Below, in pieces: positions 53,367 to 63,434 of a stretch of 64,000 bases of DNA (its first letter is position 1; every line of letters begins with the position of its first letter). The position numbers and the translations under genes are program-made. The notes beneath the pieces are model-generated. The model worked only from the letters and a program-made list of their open reading frames with translations, made no database searches and had not been told where the DNA came from. Where the stretch lies: contig NZ_JBNGPA010000026.1 in NCBI RefSeq assembly GCF_050589845.1, positions 20,983 through 84,982 on the forward strand, in the 5' to 3' direction. This stretch comes from Carboxylicivirga agarovorans (GTDB taxonomy: Bacteria; Bacteroidota; Bacteroidia; Bacteroidales; Marinilabiliaceae).

Positions 53367-54635
53367 TTATAAATCAAATCCGATATCAGAACGGAAATAT
53401 TTACCATCAAAGTCCAGACTCTGTGCATTGGCAAATGACTGCTTTAGAGCTTCGTCTTTATTTGCTCCATAAGCTGTTAACGCAATTACACGACCACCTG
53501 ATGTCACAACTTTGCCGTCATTCTCTGTGGTACCTGCATGAAATACCAAACCTTCAGTAATAGTATCAAGTCCGGTAATTTCTTTTCCTTTTTCATATGA
53601 ACCAGGATAACCGCCCGAAACGCACATAACAGTTGTGGCACTGCGCTCATCAACTTCAATGGTTTTCTTGCGTAATTCACCTGCAGCAACTGCTTCAAAC
53701 AAGTCAACAAGGTCAGACTTTAAGCGTGGGATAACCACTTCGGTTTCCGGGTCGCCCATACGAACATTATACTCAATAACCTGTGGCTCACCATCTACAC
53801 TCATAAGGCCGATAAATACAAATCCCTTGTATGGAATATTATCAGCTGCCAATCCTTCAACAGTTGGTTTAACAATGCGGTCGTGTACTTTTTTCATAAA
53901 AACATCATCGGCAAAAGGAACAGGTGAAACAGCACCCATACCGCCGGTATTTAATCCGGTATCACCTTCGCCAATACGTTTGTAATCCTTAGCTTCAGGT
54001 AAAACAACATAGCCATGACCATCGGTTAATACAAATACAGATAATTCAATTCCGCTTAAGAACTCTTCTATTACAACAGTGCTTGATGCATCACCAAACT
54101 TACCGCTCAGCATCTCTTTTAATTCAGCTTCTGCTTCAGCCAGGTCATCAAGGATCAAAACACCTTTACCGGCAGCCAGACCGTCAGCCTTAAGAACATA
54201 AGGTGCCTTTAAGGTTTTCAGGAATGCCAGTCCTTCTTCCAGGTTTGACTGGGTTACAGATAAATAACCAGCGGTAGGAATATTATGACGCATCATAAAC
54301 GCTTTTGCAAATTCCTTACTTCCTTCCAGTTTAGCACCTTCTTTGCCAGGACCGATCACGGGAACATGAGCAATTTGCGGGTCGTTTAAGACAAAATCTT
54401 TAACACCCCTGACCAGTGGCTCCTCGGGACCAACTACAATCATGTTAATGCTATTATCAATAACAAAAGCCTTGATGGCTTCAAAGTCATTAGGATTAAT
54501 GTTAACATTGGTTCCTACCTGACTTGTACCGGCATTACCCGGAGCAATAAATAATTGTGTTAACTTTTCGCTTTGCGCCATTTTCCATGCTAATGCATGC
54601 TCGCGCCCTCCCGAGCCTAAAAGTAAAATGTTCAT
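53367..54635 (-). CDS. purD: Phosphoribosylamine--glycine ligase
   Basis: The product has 422 residues, the normal PurD length. The N terminus MNILLLGSGGREHALAWKMA is diagnostic. The ATP-grasp region holds VLKADGLAAGKGVLI, EEFLSGIELSVFVL and NTGGMGAVSP, and the C-terminal part has YNVRMGDPETEVVIPRL. It makes glycinamide ribonucleotide in purine synthesis, in the cytoplasm. It starts 17 bases after the deacetylase stop. Its presence in an envelope-related set is probably incidental, although the transcript seems shared. Confidence 0.97.
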   Translation of the reverse strand: MNILLLGSGGREHALAWKMAQSEKLTQLFIAPGNAGTSQVGTNVNINPNDFEAIKAFVIDNSINMIVVGPEEPLVRGVKDFVLNDPQIAHVPVIGPGKEGAKLEGSKEFAKAFMMRHNIPTAGYLSVTQSNLEEGLAFLKTLKAPYVLKADGLAAGKGVLILDDLAEAEAELKEMLSGKFGDASSTVVIEEFLSGIELSVFVLTDGHGYVVLPEAKDYKRIGEGDTGLNTGGMGAVSPVPFADDVFMKKVHDRIVKPTVEGLAADNIPYKGFVFIGLMSVDGEPQVIEYNVRMGDPETEVVIPRLKSDLVDLFEAVAAGELRKKTIEVDERSATTVMCVSGGYPGSYEKGKEITGLDTITEGLVFHAGTTENDGKVVTSGGRVIALTAYGANKDEALKQSFANAQSLDFDGKYFRSDIGFDL

Positions 54636-54652
54636 GTTTGTTATATTGATAT

Positions 54653-55273
54653 TTACACCTCTAATTTCTTAAACTGATAACCCTCTTTTAACAACTTTTC
54701 AATGGATGCCGGCAGTGCGTAGTGCATTCTTTTCCATGCTTTTTCAGAGTCGTGAAAAACCAAAATAGAACCATTTCTGGTGTATTGCAGCACATTATTC
54801 AGCACTTCCGCCTGTGTAAGGCGCTTATCGTAATCCATGGATAGCACATCCCACATTACAATTTGATCAAACTGTTGCTTTAATGCTCCCATATACCAAG
54901 GATATAACTGTCCATGGGGCGGACGAAATAATCCACCAGGTATAAAGGGTTTAGCTTTTTCAATGTTGTCAAAATAGTCTTTGCGTGAACATTTCCACGC
55001 AGGTAAATGGTTATAAGCATGGTTACCCACGCTGTGTTCCCTTTTTATTAGCTCATCCATCATGTGGGCGTTTTTATCTGCGTTTTCGCCCACACAAAAG
55101 AATGTTGCTTTAATTTTGTATGAATCCAAAAGGTCCATTACCCAGCTGGTTTCTTTCTCAACCGGTCCATCATCAAAGGTGAGGTAAAGTGTTTTACCTT
55201 CCTCTTTCTTTCGCCACAATGTATGTGGGAAAAGAGCTCTTAAAGCTGCCGGTGGCTGAACCTTCCAACTCAT
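54653..55273 (-). CDS. Polysaccharide deacetylase family protein (NodB domain)
   Basis: The product has 206 residues and consists of one NodB domain without a signal peptide. TFDDGP carries the catalytic Asp and metal-binding Asp, SVGNHAYNHLP the metal-binding histidines, FRPPHGQ the next motif, and LVFHDSEKAW the last His motif. It should remove acetyl groups from a glycan or peptidoglycan. It lies 3 bases after the DUF2723 stop and 17 before purD, so translation may be coupled. The lack of a signal peptide suggests a cytoplasmic or non-classically placed enzyme. Confidence 0.9.
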   Translation of the reverse strand: MSWKVQPPAALRALFPHTLWRKKEEGKTLYLTFDDGPVEKETSWVMDLLDSYKIKATFFCVGENADKNAHMMDELIKREHSVGNHAYNHLPAWKCSRKDYFDNIEKAKPFIPGGLFRPPHGQLYPWYMGALKQQFDQIVMWDVLSMDYDKRLTQAEVLNNVLQYTRNGSILVFHDSEKAWKRMHYALPASIEKLLKEGYQFKKLEV

Positions 55274-55276
55274 TAT

Positions 55277-58200
55277 TTATTCGCCAAAGAAACCCATGCG
55301 ACGCATGTTTTTCTCATAATCTTCTTCAAGAAATTTCATTAAATCCTCACGGTTATACTGCTGAGCCATTTTTACTATTTCCATATAAATAGCCATGGCT
55401 GTTTCCGGGTCACGACCAGCTGTGGCTCTTTTATAATCAGGCAATGAATTGAAGTAATCCATTTCTTTTAAACGATCAGTAGCAAGGGATTTTAATATTT
55501 CTTCTCCCTTTTCAAAGTCATTAAGCCTGAAATAACCTTCGGCCAGGAAGATGCTGAAGTAATTGTGAGGAACGCGTTCTGCACTTAACACTTCCATGCT
55601 TTTATCAAGTATATTATGTGCTTTTTCGTTTTTACCTTCATCAATTAAAGCTATCGCCAAACGCGAAAGATTGTTTCTGATGTTGGTTGCCATGCGAAGA
55701 TGATTTTCATCCAGGTATACATCCGGATTATCAAATCCACCCCATTTGAAATCTTCCATCACATTTTTATACATGCGTTCAGTGTCAACGCGACCAAACT
55801 GTCCATCCATATTAACAGTTTTGATTGGTACAACCTGGTAGGCAAATCCTTCTAACTGGAAGTAATCCTGCAAACTAACGTAATTGTCTGAACCAACAGT
55901 TACTGCGAAATAAATCGGACGCTCCCAATCGTTGTTTGAAATCAAATCCAGGATCATTAATTCATTTTTAAGGATCATATCCTTTTGCATATTAATGTCC
56001 AGTTTATTCGTAAGCAAATGAGCAGCATCTTCAGAAACAATACCACGTTGCAATATCTTCAGGCTGTCAACAGGAACTGTAAACTGCTTCGATGGCAGGT
56101 ATTCAATGTAACCCGCATACTCGGGAACCTGTTTGGTTTTGGGGTTATCACTTGCTACAAAGTTGATGGCCTCTTTTAAGTCAACAGCTCCTTTAATTCG
56201 GTCAAGAAGATAAACAACGTCACGGCTACCTGTAACATACTGATCATGCTCTAAAGAGAAAGGCATTGGGTCTGATTTGTATGCTTTACGCTTCATTTGG
56301 TCAATGTACCAGTCTGTTTGAAGATAGCTTAAGTTACAAACACGAATATCGGTACGAATGCCTTCCACTTCCTGGGCATACCATAACGGGAAAGTATCGT
56401 TATCACCATTGGTAAATATGATAGCATTGTCGGAGCAACTATTCAGATAGTTATGAGCCAGATCACGAGCTACATATCGTTCAGAGCGGTTATGATCATC
56501 CCAGTTTTGATTGGCCATGATTCCAGGAACGAATACCAGAGATACTGTTGTTGCAAGCGTCGCTGCCACTGAACCTGGCACAAAGCGTTTAATACCGTTA
56601 ACAATTGCCAGCACACCCAGACCAATCCAAATGGCAAAGGCATAGAACGAACCGGCATAGGCATAGTCACGTTCGCGCGGTTGAATAGGTGTTTGGTTCA
56701 GGTAAAGTACAATGGCCAGTCCTGTTAAAAAGAAGAGCAGCATCACAATCCAAAAACCTTGTTTGCCATTTTTTCCTGCATTGTATTGGAAAAGCAAACC
56801 AGCTAAACCAAGGATAAGAGGCAACATATAATATTTATTGCGTGCCGGATTATTGGCATAAATGTCTGGTAGTAATTCTTCGTTACCTAAACGTGATTCG
56901 TCAAAAAATTTAATACCGGTAATCCAGTTGCCTTTATGTATTTCACCATGACCCTGTATATCATTCTGCCGTCCCGAGAAATTCCACATGAAATACCGGA
57001 AATACATGTGGTTAACCTGGTAGTTCATAAAGAACTTAAAGTTTTCCCACATAGTTGGTACCATCAATGAGTTTGGTCGCCCTGTTTCATCTTCTATGGT
57101 TACACGTTTACCTTTCAGATTGGTCCAGCGTTTATACTCTGAAATGTGTCGAGGTTCACGGCTGTACATCCGCGGGAAAGTGGTTGTTGTGCGATCGTCA
57201 AAAACATATTCTGGACGATGATCCACTGTTTTATATTCGCCATCTTTCTTAATACGAACCGGTGCGCCTTTTTTATTACGCATGGCCTCGCGATCAAGAG
57301 GAGAGTTGTAGTTCTGCCCAAAGAATAAGGGACGATCACCATATTGCTCTCTGTTCAGGTACGACATCAGTGAGAAAACATCCTCTGGTGAATTCTGGTC
57401 CATTGGAGGATTAGCAAATGATCGGATAACGATCATTGCAAACGATGAGTAGCCAATCATAATAACAGTCACTGCTAAAATGATGGTATTGGCAATGACC
57501 ATTTTCTTTTTGTAGGTAAACCAAACACCTGCGACAAGAGCAACCAACAGGAGAATCATATAAAAGATGGCGCCTGAATTAAAAGGCAGACCAAAACCGT
57601 TGACAAAAGCAAGCTCAAACCAACTGGCAACTTTTACAACACCTGGTATTATTCCGTAGAGAATACCACCCAGGATCACCGCTGAAATAGCTAAGGCCTT
57701 GATCGTATTGTTGCGGTTAACTTCGTACATTTTGAAATAGTAAACCATAACAATAGCAGGTATTGCCAATAAGTTCAAAAGGTGAACTCCAATGGATAAT
57801 CCCATTAAGTAGGCAATTAAGATTAACCAGCGGTTAGAATAGGGCTGTCCGGCAACATTCTCCCATTTTAAGATGGCCCAGAAAACTACAGCGGTAAATA
57901 ATGATGACATGGCATAAACCTCACCTTCAACGGCTGAAAACCAAAATGTATCAGAGAAAGTATAAGCTAATGCGCCTACTAACCCAGCGCCCATTACAGC
58001 CCAGGTTCTCCAGATCGGAGGCTCTTCCTCAGTGATAAATATTTTCTTTGCTAAATGGGTTATGGTCCAAAAGAGGAACATAATGGTTAAAGCACTTGCT
58101 AATGCAGACATCATGTTAATCATGAAAGCAACAGACGACGGATCGGGTGCAAATAAGGAGAAGAAGCGTCCCATGATCATAAAGAAAGGAGCTCCCGGAG

Positions 58201-58351
58201 GGTGACCTACCAATAATTTGTAGGAGGTCGAAATAAATTCGCCGCAATCCCAGAATGAGGCTGTTGGCTCAATAGTCATTGTATAAACGGTGGCAGAAAT
58301 AAAAAAGGTAAGCCAGCCGAGTATCAGATTCAAACGCGTATATTGCTTCAT
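55277..58351 (-). CDS. DUF2723 family membrane protein (GT-C-like)
   Basis: The product has 1,024 residues. About ten to twelve membrane segments lie in two blocks, residues 10-330 and 520-620. The first outer loop has ASFWDCGEFISTSYKLLVGH, with the acidic residues expected of GT-C glycosyltransferases, and the centre has YFMWNFSGRQND and KGNWITGIKFFDE. The C-terminal 150 residues are TPR-like (ALIDEGKNEKAHNILDKSME). A role in protein or surface-glycan O-glycosylation has been suggested for this family, but it is not known from sequence. A paralogue is at 60256-63198. TATTTTTG at 58418-58411 (minus) is a possible -7 element. Confidence 0.85.
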   Translation of the reverse strand: MKQYTRLNLILGWLTFFISATVYTMTIEPTASFWDCGEFISTSYKLLVGHPPGAPFFMIMGRFFSLFAPDPSSVAFMINMMSALASALTIMFLFWTITHLAKKIFITEEEPPIWRTWAVMGAGLVGALAYTFSDTFWFSAVEGEVYAMSSLFTAVVFWAILKWENVAGQPYSNRWLILIAYLMGLSIGVHLLNLLAIPAIVMVYYFKMYEVNRNNTIKALAISAVILGGILYGIIPGVVKVASWFELAFVNGFGLPFNSGAIFYMILLLVALVAGVWFTYKKKMVIANTIILAVTVIMIGYSSFAMIVIRSFANPPMDQNSPEDVFSLMSYLNREQYGDRPLFFGQNYNSPLDREAMRNKKGAPVRIKKDGEYKTVDHRPEYVFDDRTTTTFPRMYSREPRHISEYKRWTNLKGKRVTIEDETGRPNSLMVPTMWENFKFFMNYQVNHMYFRYFMWNFSGRQNDIQGHGEIHKGNWITGIKFFDESRLGNEELLPDIYANNPARNKYYMLPLILGLAGLLFQYNAGKNGKQGFWIVMLLFFLTGLAIVLYLNQTPIQPRERDYAYAGSFYAFAIWIGLGVLAIVNGIKRFVPGSVAATLATTVSLVFVPGIMANQNWDDHNRSERYVARDLAHNYLNSCSDNAIIFTNGDNDTFPLWYAQEVEGIRTDIRVCNLSYLQTDWYIDQMKRKAYKSDPMPFSLEHDQYVTGSRDVVYLLDRIKGAVDLKEAINFVASDNPKTKQVPEYAGYIEYLPSKQFTVPVDSLKILQRGIVSEDAAHLLTNKLDINMQKDMILKNELMILDLISNNDWERPIYFAVTVGSDNYVSLQDYFQLEGFAYQVVPIKTVNMDGQFGRVDTERMYKNVMEDFKWGGFDNPDVYLDENHLRMATNIRNNLSRLAIALIDEGKNEKAHNILDKSMEVLSAERVPHNYFSIFLAEGYFRLNDFEKGEEILKSLATDRLKEMDYFNSLPDYKRATAGRDPETAMAIYMEIVKMAQQYNREDLMKFLEEDYEKNMRRMGFFGE

Positions 58352-58410
58352 AATTACTTAGTTTCAATACAATTGCACCATATATTCAATGGCAGTATTT
58401 TGACAAGTTC

Positions 58411-58418
58411 CAAAAATA
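58411..58418 (-). promoter_or_regulatory. Possible -7 element for the DUF2723 operon
   Basis: CAAAAATA on the plus strand reads TATTTTTG on the minus strand. A TTG at the standard 19-20-base spacing is missing, so it is only half of a Bacteroidota promoter. It lies 60 bases upstream of the ATG at 58351. Confidence 0.3.
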
Positions 58419-58620
58419 CAATTTTTTGTTTGTTTGACCTTTACAATAAACGCAAGTTTAATGATATAAAACTCTTTTGTTTACTTCTTGAAAAATATTC
58501 AGGTAGCCTGTACGGAAATTGTCTGGCACTGAAATTTTTTATTCCGCTTATCACCGGGCCTTGTCAATTAAAGCGAATTGCTGTAATTTTCTATCCTATA
58601 AACAAGAAAAGCTTCTGGTT

Positions 58621-59124
58621 ATGAACAGGATACTCTTACTTTCTGCTTTAGTTATCTTTAGTCTTACTGTCAATGCTCAAAAAAGGCATAAGCTTTTGAA
58701 GGAGTACAAGAAGGGTGGTATTGAAAAAGCAATTGATGTTAAGGAAGTTCAAATAGATGATGTTATTGGAACAGCCAGGTACTTTCTTGGAATTGAGCAT
58801 AAAATGGGAGGCACCGATCACAAAGGGCTCGATTGTTCAGGTTTGGTCTATGCAAGTTTTAAAAAACATGGTATTCAAGTGCCACGTTCTTCCTCTGAAC
58901 AGGGAAGGGTAGGCAAGTTCATAGGTTCCAAAAACCGCTTGCAATACGGAGATCTGGTCTTCTTTCACATGGATTGGGATAGCGAGAAAATTGTGAACCA
59001 CGTAGGGATCTACCTGGGCGATGATGAGTTTATTCATGTTTCAACATCGAAAGGATGTATTATATCGCGTTTAGATAATGAAGTATGGAAAAAGAGTTTC
59101 TTGTTCGCAACGCGGGTTTGGTAA
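58621..59124 (+). CDS. NlpC/P60 family peptidoglycan endopeptidase
   Basis: The product has 167 residues from the ATG at 58621, which begins a signal peptide MNRILLLSALVIFSLTVNAQ. The frame opens 102 bases earlier, but that would bury the signal. The catalytic cysteine is in HKGLDCSGLVYASFKKHGI and the histidine in VNHVGIYLGDDEFIHVST. It is a secreted or periplasmic cell-wall hydrolase cutting peptide stems. It is divergent from the DUF2723 gene at 55277-58351 and stands alone. No clear promoter match was found upstream. Confidence 0.9.
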   Translation: MNRILLLSALVIFSLTVNAQKRHKLLKEYKKGGIEKAIDVKEVQIDDVIGTARYFLGIEHKMGGTDHKGLDCSGLVYASFKKHGIQVPRSSSEQGRVGKFIGSKNRLQYGDLVFFHMDWDSEKIVNHVGIYLGDDEFIHVSTSKGCIISRLDNEVWKKSFLFATRVW

Positions 59125-59226
59125 ATGATAATAATAACTGGTGTTTCTGATGCACAACCCACCCGGAACAAAAGGTTTCAGGCTTTGAATCAGCAGGTAT
59201 TCTGTATATAAGGAGGAGTCAGAACA

Positions 59227-59667
59227 TTAAAAGTGAGTTGTATGACAGTGCAGGATGACCCAACCACCTTTTTTATTTTCCATGAGTAAGGTTGATATCC
59301 AATTGCTTTCAACTACTTCGTGATCTTTCATTTTAACTTTTTCCTTGCCCTGCCAAATGCACAATGCCCTGTATGGGCTGATAGGTGTTGCTTTAACTGA
59401 TTGTTCCAATATCTCAATGGATTCAATGTTTTCAGAAAGATATTTGTACAAGGTATGAAGTTGTTCGGTATTGTAAGTTTTGTTGCCTGCTATATAAACG
59501 ATGTCATTACTGCTGTTCCAGTAGGACAATGATTTTTCGTAGTCTTCATTTAAAAAGCTTTGAGTAAAGTCGTTGATCGTTGATTCAATTTCGGCCTGCA
59601 GGTTTTGAGAATAGCAGGCAATTGACAAAAACAGGCTGAGTGTAATTGAAGAAGTAAGAAGTTTCAT
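59227..59667 (-). CDS. Secreted NTF2/SnoaL-like (DUF4440-type) protein
   Basis: The product has 146 residues from the ATG at 59667, giving a signal peptide MKLLTSSITLSLFLSIACYS. The frame opens 30 bases earlier, inside the promoter, so that start is rejected. The mature part looks like an NTF2-fold protein (INDFTQSFLNEDYEKSLSYW ... WISTLLMENKKGGWVILHCH), with a closing strand typical of DUF4440/SnoaL-like proteins. The function is unknown; ligand binding in the envelope is possible. It has its own promoter and is monocistronic. Confidence 0.75.
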   Translation of the reverse strand: MKLLTSSITLSLFLSIACYSQNLQAEIESTINDFTQSFLNEDYEKSLSYWNSSNDIVYIAGNKTYNTEQLHTLYKYLSENIESIEILEQSVKATPISPYRALCIWQGKEKVKMKDHEVVESNWISTLLMENKKGGWVILHCHTTHF

Positions 59668-59694
59668 ACGATTTGTCTTTGGGGTGTAATCAGA

Positions 59695-59725
59695 CAAAGT
59701 TAAAAGCAGAAAATAAAATGGTCAA
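59695..59725 (-). promoter_or_regulatory. Bacteroidota-type promoter for the NTF2-like gene
   Basis: On the minus strand TTG (59725-59723), then 20 bases, then TAACTTTG (59702-59695). The expected start of transcription is near 59688, about 20 bases before the ATG at 59667. Confidence 0.65.
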
Positions 59726-59755
59726 TAAAAAAAGCCAGGCTATTTAGCCTGGCTT
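59726..59755 (-). terminator. Intrinsic terminator downstream of the 141-aa protein gene
   Basis: On the minus strand AGCCAGGCT pairs with AGCCTGGCT (plus-strand 59746-59754 and 59733-59741) around four bases, followed by seven T residues (59733-59727). It ends the gene at 59775-60200 and directly abuts the promoter of the next gene. Confidence 0.85.
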
Positions 59756-59774
59756 ATCGTTAATGTGATTTTTC

Positions 59775-60200
59775 TTAGAAGGTTATAGCCAATGTAATGC
59801 CTTTTTGCTGACCACTTTTAAAATAGCCGACATTGACATTTTCCAGTTTCTCGCTGTATTCCTTTAATTTTCTGTTTCCTACAGAACTCAATACAATTCC
59901 TGTAACTGCCATTGGAATTCCTGCACTCAGAGACAATATGCCAATTGTGCCAGATGTGTCAGTTGTTGTCGTTGTGTAACCATACTCGTCAACCTCTTCT
60001 TCCCAGTCGGCCGATGCTACCAATGCTATGCCAATTGCAGTTAATCCGCCACCGATAATTCCTAACGTGGCACCGGTTTTCTTCATTTTGGTATACTGTT
60101 GGACTTTTCTTTCATAAAGAAGTTTGTTTTCGTCCACCTTTTGTGAAAAGGCATTAAGTGAAAACGCAATCAGAATTAATAAACAAATAAGTGTTCTCAT
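59775..60200 (-). CDS. Hypothetical exported protein with two membrane segments
   Basis: The product has 141 residues. The signal peptide MRTLICLLILIAFSLNAFSQ is followed by a charged stretch and two hydrophobic segments (TLGIIGGGLTAIGIALVAS and IGILSLSAGIPMAVTGIVLS) separated by an acidic and threonine-rich loop. The family is not recognised beyond a loose likeness to small Bacteroidota envelope proteins of unknown function. It has a strong terminator downstream and lies 55 bases after the second DUF2723 gene, so it may be in the same transcript. Confidence 0.7.
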   Translation of the reverse strand: MRTLICLLILIAFSLNAFSQKVDENKLLYERKVQQYTKMKKTGATLGIIGGGLTAIGIALVASADWEEEVDEYGYTTTTTDTSGTIGILSLSAGIPMAVTGIVLSSVGNRKLKEYSEKLENVNVGYFKSGQQKGITLAITF

Positions 60201-60255
60201 TTTATTTAAAATATAGGGGTTGTGATTAATTTCTTATAAATTAAATAATTAACTA

Positions 60256-63198
60256 TTATAATTCCAATCCTATCTTGTTGTAAACGAACGCAAGCTGATC
60301 ATTCATTGCCGGGTTGTTAATTGTTTCCAACACCATTTTAACCAACTGTCCTTTTTCTATTTCCTGTTGGAATGTACTGGATGTCATCTGTTGTTCTTTT
60401 CTGTTAAGAGAAGCGTACCAAAGAAGATTGTTCAGGTGTCGCTGCAAAAGGATGTTGGCTAAATGATTTGCTTCATCTTCCATTCCACACTCGTAGGCAA
60501 GGTGAATAAGGGGCAAGTTTCCACTAACATCAGGAGCCGTTTCTATAGGAAGTTCCTTTAAACTTTTCTCGATAACTGATCTTGCATCTTTCTGTCGTTC
60601 GTTTTCAAGTAAATCAGCTGCCAAAAGGTTGGACATTTGCCTGTACTTTATAACATCAAATGTGCGGCGACAATAATGGTCGTAATAACTGTCGGAACCA
60701 TTGCCCAAATCTATTTTATTCATAAAAATGTCGTAAAGAGCATCTGTTTCCATAAAAATAGGAGATGATTGATCCTGTGCATATGGCATTAGTTTATAAA
60801 CAAGACCATCATAACGCAGGTGCTTTTGCAGGCCAAGGAATATTTCAGGATCAGCACCAATGGTAAAGTAGATAGGACGCTCCCAATTATTGGTCGCTAA
60901 GATATCAAGCAGAGCAATGTCATTTTTGTATAAAACGCGCTTGGAACATTGCCACTTTAACGTATCGCTATCATTGTAGGGCAAAGTAAAGCGATTGACA
61001 GGAGAAAAATCAACTTTCATTCCATTTTGCATTGGTAGCTTCGACGTCTCTTTGTTACTGCCAATAAATTGAACAACGCTTTGCAAAGGTGCATATTCAT
61101 CACTTTGTTCCAGTAATAGGGCATAATCCAGATCTCCGGTTTTATACCTCTCCTGTGAGATGCTCAGATCCAGACCTTTGGTTTTGTTAACCGCATATTC
61201 AAGTTGTTGCACACACCAGTCGGCACCCATCAGACCATAGTTAATGACACGAATGTCAGTTCTGAATCCTTCCACTTCCTGCACATACCAAAGAGGATAG
61301 GTATCGTTATCACCATAGGTGAATAGAATAGCATTCTGATCGCATGAATTCAGATAACTTCTGGCTTGCATGAGGGCAAAATCACGCCCTCTACGATTAT
61401 GATCATTGTAGTTTTGACTTAGCATTAAGGCCGGCACAGCCACTGTGATCAATGTTAGACCCAAGGCTGTTGATAAATAGCTTTTTGATTTCTCATAGAT
61501 AAAGTGAGCAATGGCAAAAGCACCAAGTGCAATAAACAGTGCAAACGCATAAAAGGAGCCAACAAAAGCATAGTCGCGTTCACGCGGCTCAAAAGGAGTC
61601 TGGTTGAGATAAAGGATGATAACCGGACCGGTCATAAGAAATAACAGGGAAATCACAGCCAGGTACTTTTTGCCCTTGTGGCCTGATCTGTACAGGAAAA
61701 ACATTCCTATTAAACCAATGATAAGTGGCAACATAAAGTATGTGTTTCTGGAAGGATTGTTAACACTTAAGCTATGGAGTTGGCTGCCCTCAGTCCGCTT
61801 ATCCAGAAAAGGAATACCGGTTATCCAGTTGCCTTTATGCATTTCTCCATGGCCTTGTTCATCATTTTGCCTGCCTGAGAAATTCCACATAAAATAGCGA
61901 ATGTACATATGGTTGACCTGGTAGATAAAGAAAAATCGCAGGTTGGTAACAAATGAAGGTTTTTCAGTGCTGTTTGGGTTTGCACCTGCCCATTGCTGAT
62001 AGCCGTATTTATGAGTTGAATTGCTACTGTGCATGCGAGGAAAGAATCCGCTGCCAGCATCATCGTAATCATATTTGTCTGTTTTTTTATATTCTTCGTA
62101 TTGCTTATCTGTTCGTCTGTATGAATCTTTGTAAAGCAAATCGCCGGTTTGTGTATTATAGTACTGACCGTATATTAACGGATTTTGAGCATATTGCTCA
62201 CGGTTTAAGAAGCTATCGAGAGAAAAGACATCTGACGGTGCATTCAAATTGATAGGCGTATTGGCATCTGCCCGGATAATAATCATGGCATAGGAAGAAT
62301 AACCAATTAAAAAAACAAGTGAGACTACAGCAGTTAAATGCTGCCAGTCGTTTTTAGTTCTTGTTTTAAAAACAATAAAAAATAATCCGCCGAAAATAAT
62401 AAGAGTAAAAAGGAGCAGGCCTGAGTTGAATGGCAAGCCCATCCCGTTTACCAGCATAATTTCCAGTTTTCCGGCCAGCCAAAGCCCGTTTTGAATAACT
62501 CCAAATAATAAGAGGCCTAATATGCCACCACCTATTAAAAGCGCTTGCGCCAATAGCTTCCAGGTAAATGTTTGTTTGCGCAATAAAACGATCAGTATCA
62601 ATACTGGTATGATCAAAAGATTAAGCAGGTGAACACCAACAGAAAGACCTGTCAAATAGGCTATCAGAATAATCCATTTTATTCCCGATCCGTTTTGTCT
62701 GTAGGCATCTTCCCATTTAAGGAACAGCCAGAAACAAAGGGCGGTGAAAAATACCGAGAGTGCATATACTTCTGCTTCAACAGCTGAAAACCAAAAGGTG
62801 TCTGATACTGCAAATGCTAATGCTCCAATAGAACCGGCTATGACGATTATTAAATATGACTTTAATGATGTGGTATACTGCTCAAATATTCGTCTTAGAA
62901 TATGTTCTGCTGAAAAATATAAAAACATGACGGTTGCCGCTGATGCAAAAACAGACAATAAATTGGCTGTATATGCGATGTAAGAAGCATCGATGGCGAA
63001 TAAGTTAAACAATCGACCTAACAGCAGATAAAAAGGAGCACCAGGAGGATGTCCAACTTCCATTTTGGCCATGCATGCAATAAATTCGCCACAATCCCAC
63101 AAGCTTACGGTAGGAGCCATTGTACGCCAGTATAAAATGGTTGAAAGTAAGAATAGGGTCCAACCTGTAATCAGGTTGATTTTTTTTAAAGCAGTCAT
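60256..63198 (-). CDS. DUF2723 family membrane protein, second copy
   Basis: The product has 980 residues and is a paralogue of 55277-58351. VSLWDCGEFIACMAKMEVGH is the acidic GT-C-like loop. YIRYFMWNFSGRQND and KGNWITGIPFLDK match the first copy closely. Membrane segments lie in the N-terminal 330 and at about 480-600, and the C-terminal part is helical (ENERQKDARSVIEKSLKELP). It is separated from the first copy by three unrelated genes. Two DUF2723 genes near each other are common in Bacteroidota genomes. The function is not established. Confidence 0.85.
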   Translation of the reverse strand: MTALKKINLITGWTLFLLSTILYWRTMAPTVSLWDCGEFIACMAKMEVGHPPGAPFYLLLGRLFNLFAIDASYIAYTANLLSVFASAATVMFLYFSAEHILRRIFEQYTTSLKSYLIIVIAGSIGALAFAVSDTFWFSAVEAEVYALSVFFTALCFWLFLKWEDAYRQNGSGIKWIILIAYLTGLSVGVHLLNLLIIPVLILIVLLRKQTFTWKLLAQALLIGGGILGLLLFGVIQNGLWLAGKLEIMLVNGMGLPFNSGLLLFTLIIFGGLFFIVFKTRTKNDWQHLTAVVSLVFLIGYSSYAMIIIRADANTPINLNAPSDVFSLDSFLNREQYAQNPLIYGQYYNTQTGDLLYKDSYRRTDKQYEEYKKTDKYDYDDAGSGFFPRMHSSNSTHKYGYQQWAGANPNSTEKPSFVTNLRFFFIYQVNHMYIRYFMWNFSGRQNDEQGHGEMHKGNWITGIPFLDKRTEGSQLHSLSVNNPSRNTYFMLPLIIGLIGMFFLYRSGHKGKKYLAVISLLFLMTGPVIILYLNQTPFEPRERDYAFVGSFYAFALFIALGAFAIAHFIYEKSKSYLSTALGLTLITVAVPALMLSQNYNDHNRRGRDFALMQARSYLNSCDQNAILFTYGDNDTYPLWYVQEVEGFRTDIRVINYGLMGADWCVQQLEYAVNKTKGLDLSISQERYKTGDLDYALLLEQSDEYAPLQSVVQFIGSNKETSKLPMQNGMKVDFSPVNRFTLPYNDSDTLKWQCSKRVLYKNDIALLDILATNNWERPIYFTIGADPEIFLGLQKHLRYDGLVYKLMPYAQDQSSPIFMETDALYDIFMNKIDLGNGSDSYYDHYCRRTFDVIKYRQMSNLLAADLLENERQKDARSVIEKSLKELPIETAPDVSGNLPLIHLAYECGMEDEANHLANILLQRHLNNLLWYASLNRKEQQMTSSTFQQEIEKGQLVKMVLETINNPAMNDQLAFVYNKIGLEL

Positions 63199-63375
63199 AA
63201 TGTGTAAGTCTGTTTAGATTTTAAAGATAGTTTTTATCTTCAATAGATAAAGGTTTTAGTGCAGTAATGAATTGAAGGATTGGTAATGAGTGAAATGATG
63301 GAAAATTATTCAGGACTAGAATCACCTGAAACAGACGGTATAACAAGGATGGCTCAATATTTTTATAAAAAAATC

Positions 63376-63405
63376 TTGCATTGAAAGAAAATCTGTCTAT
63401 CTTTG
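63376..63405 (+). promoter_or_regulatory. Bacteroidota-type promoter for the tRNA-Gln genes
   Basis: TTG at 63376-63378, exactly 19 bases, then TATCTTTG at 63398-63405, a full match to TTG-N19-TAnnTTTG. The expected start of transcription is near 63412, about 23 bases before the first tRNA at 63435. Confidence 0.8.
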
Positions 63406-63434
63406 CATCGCTTTTGAAACAAAAGCATGGGAAT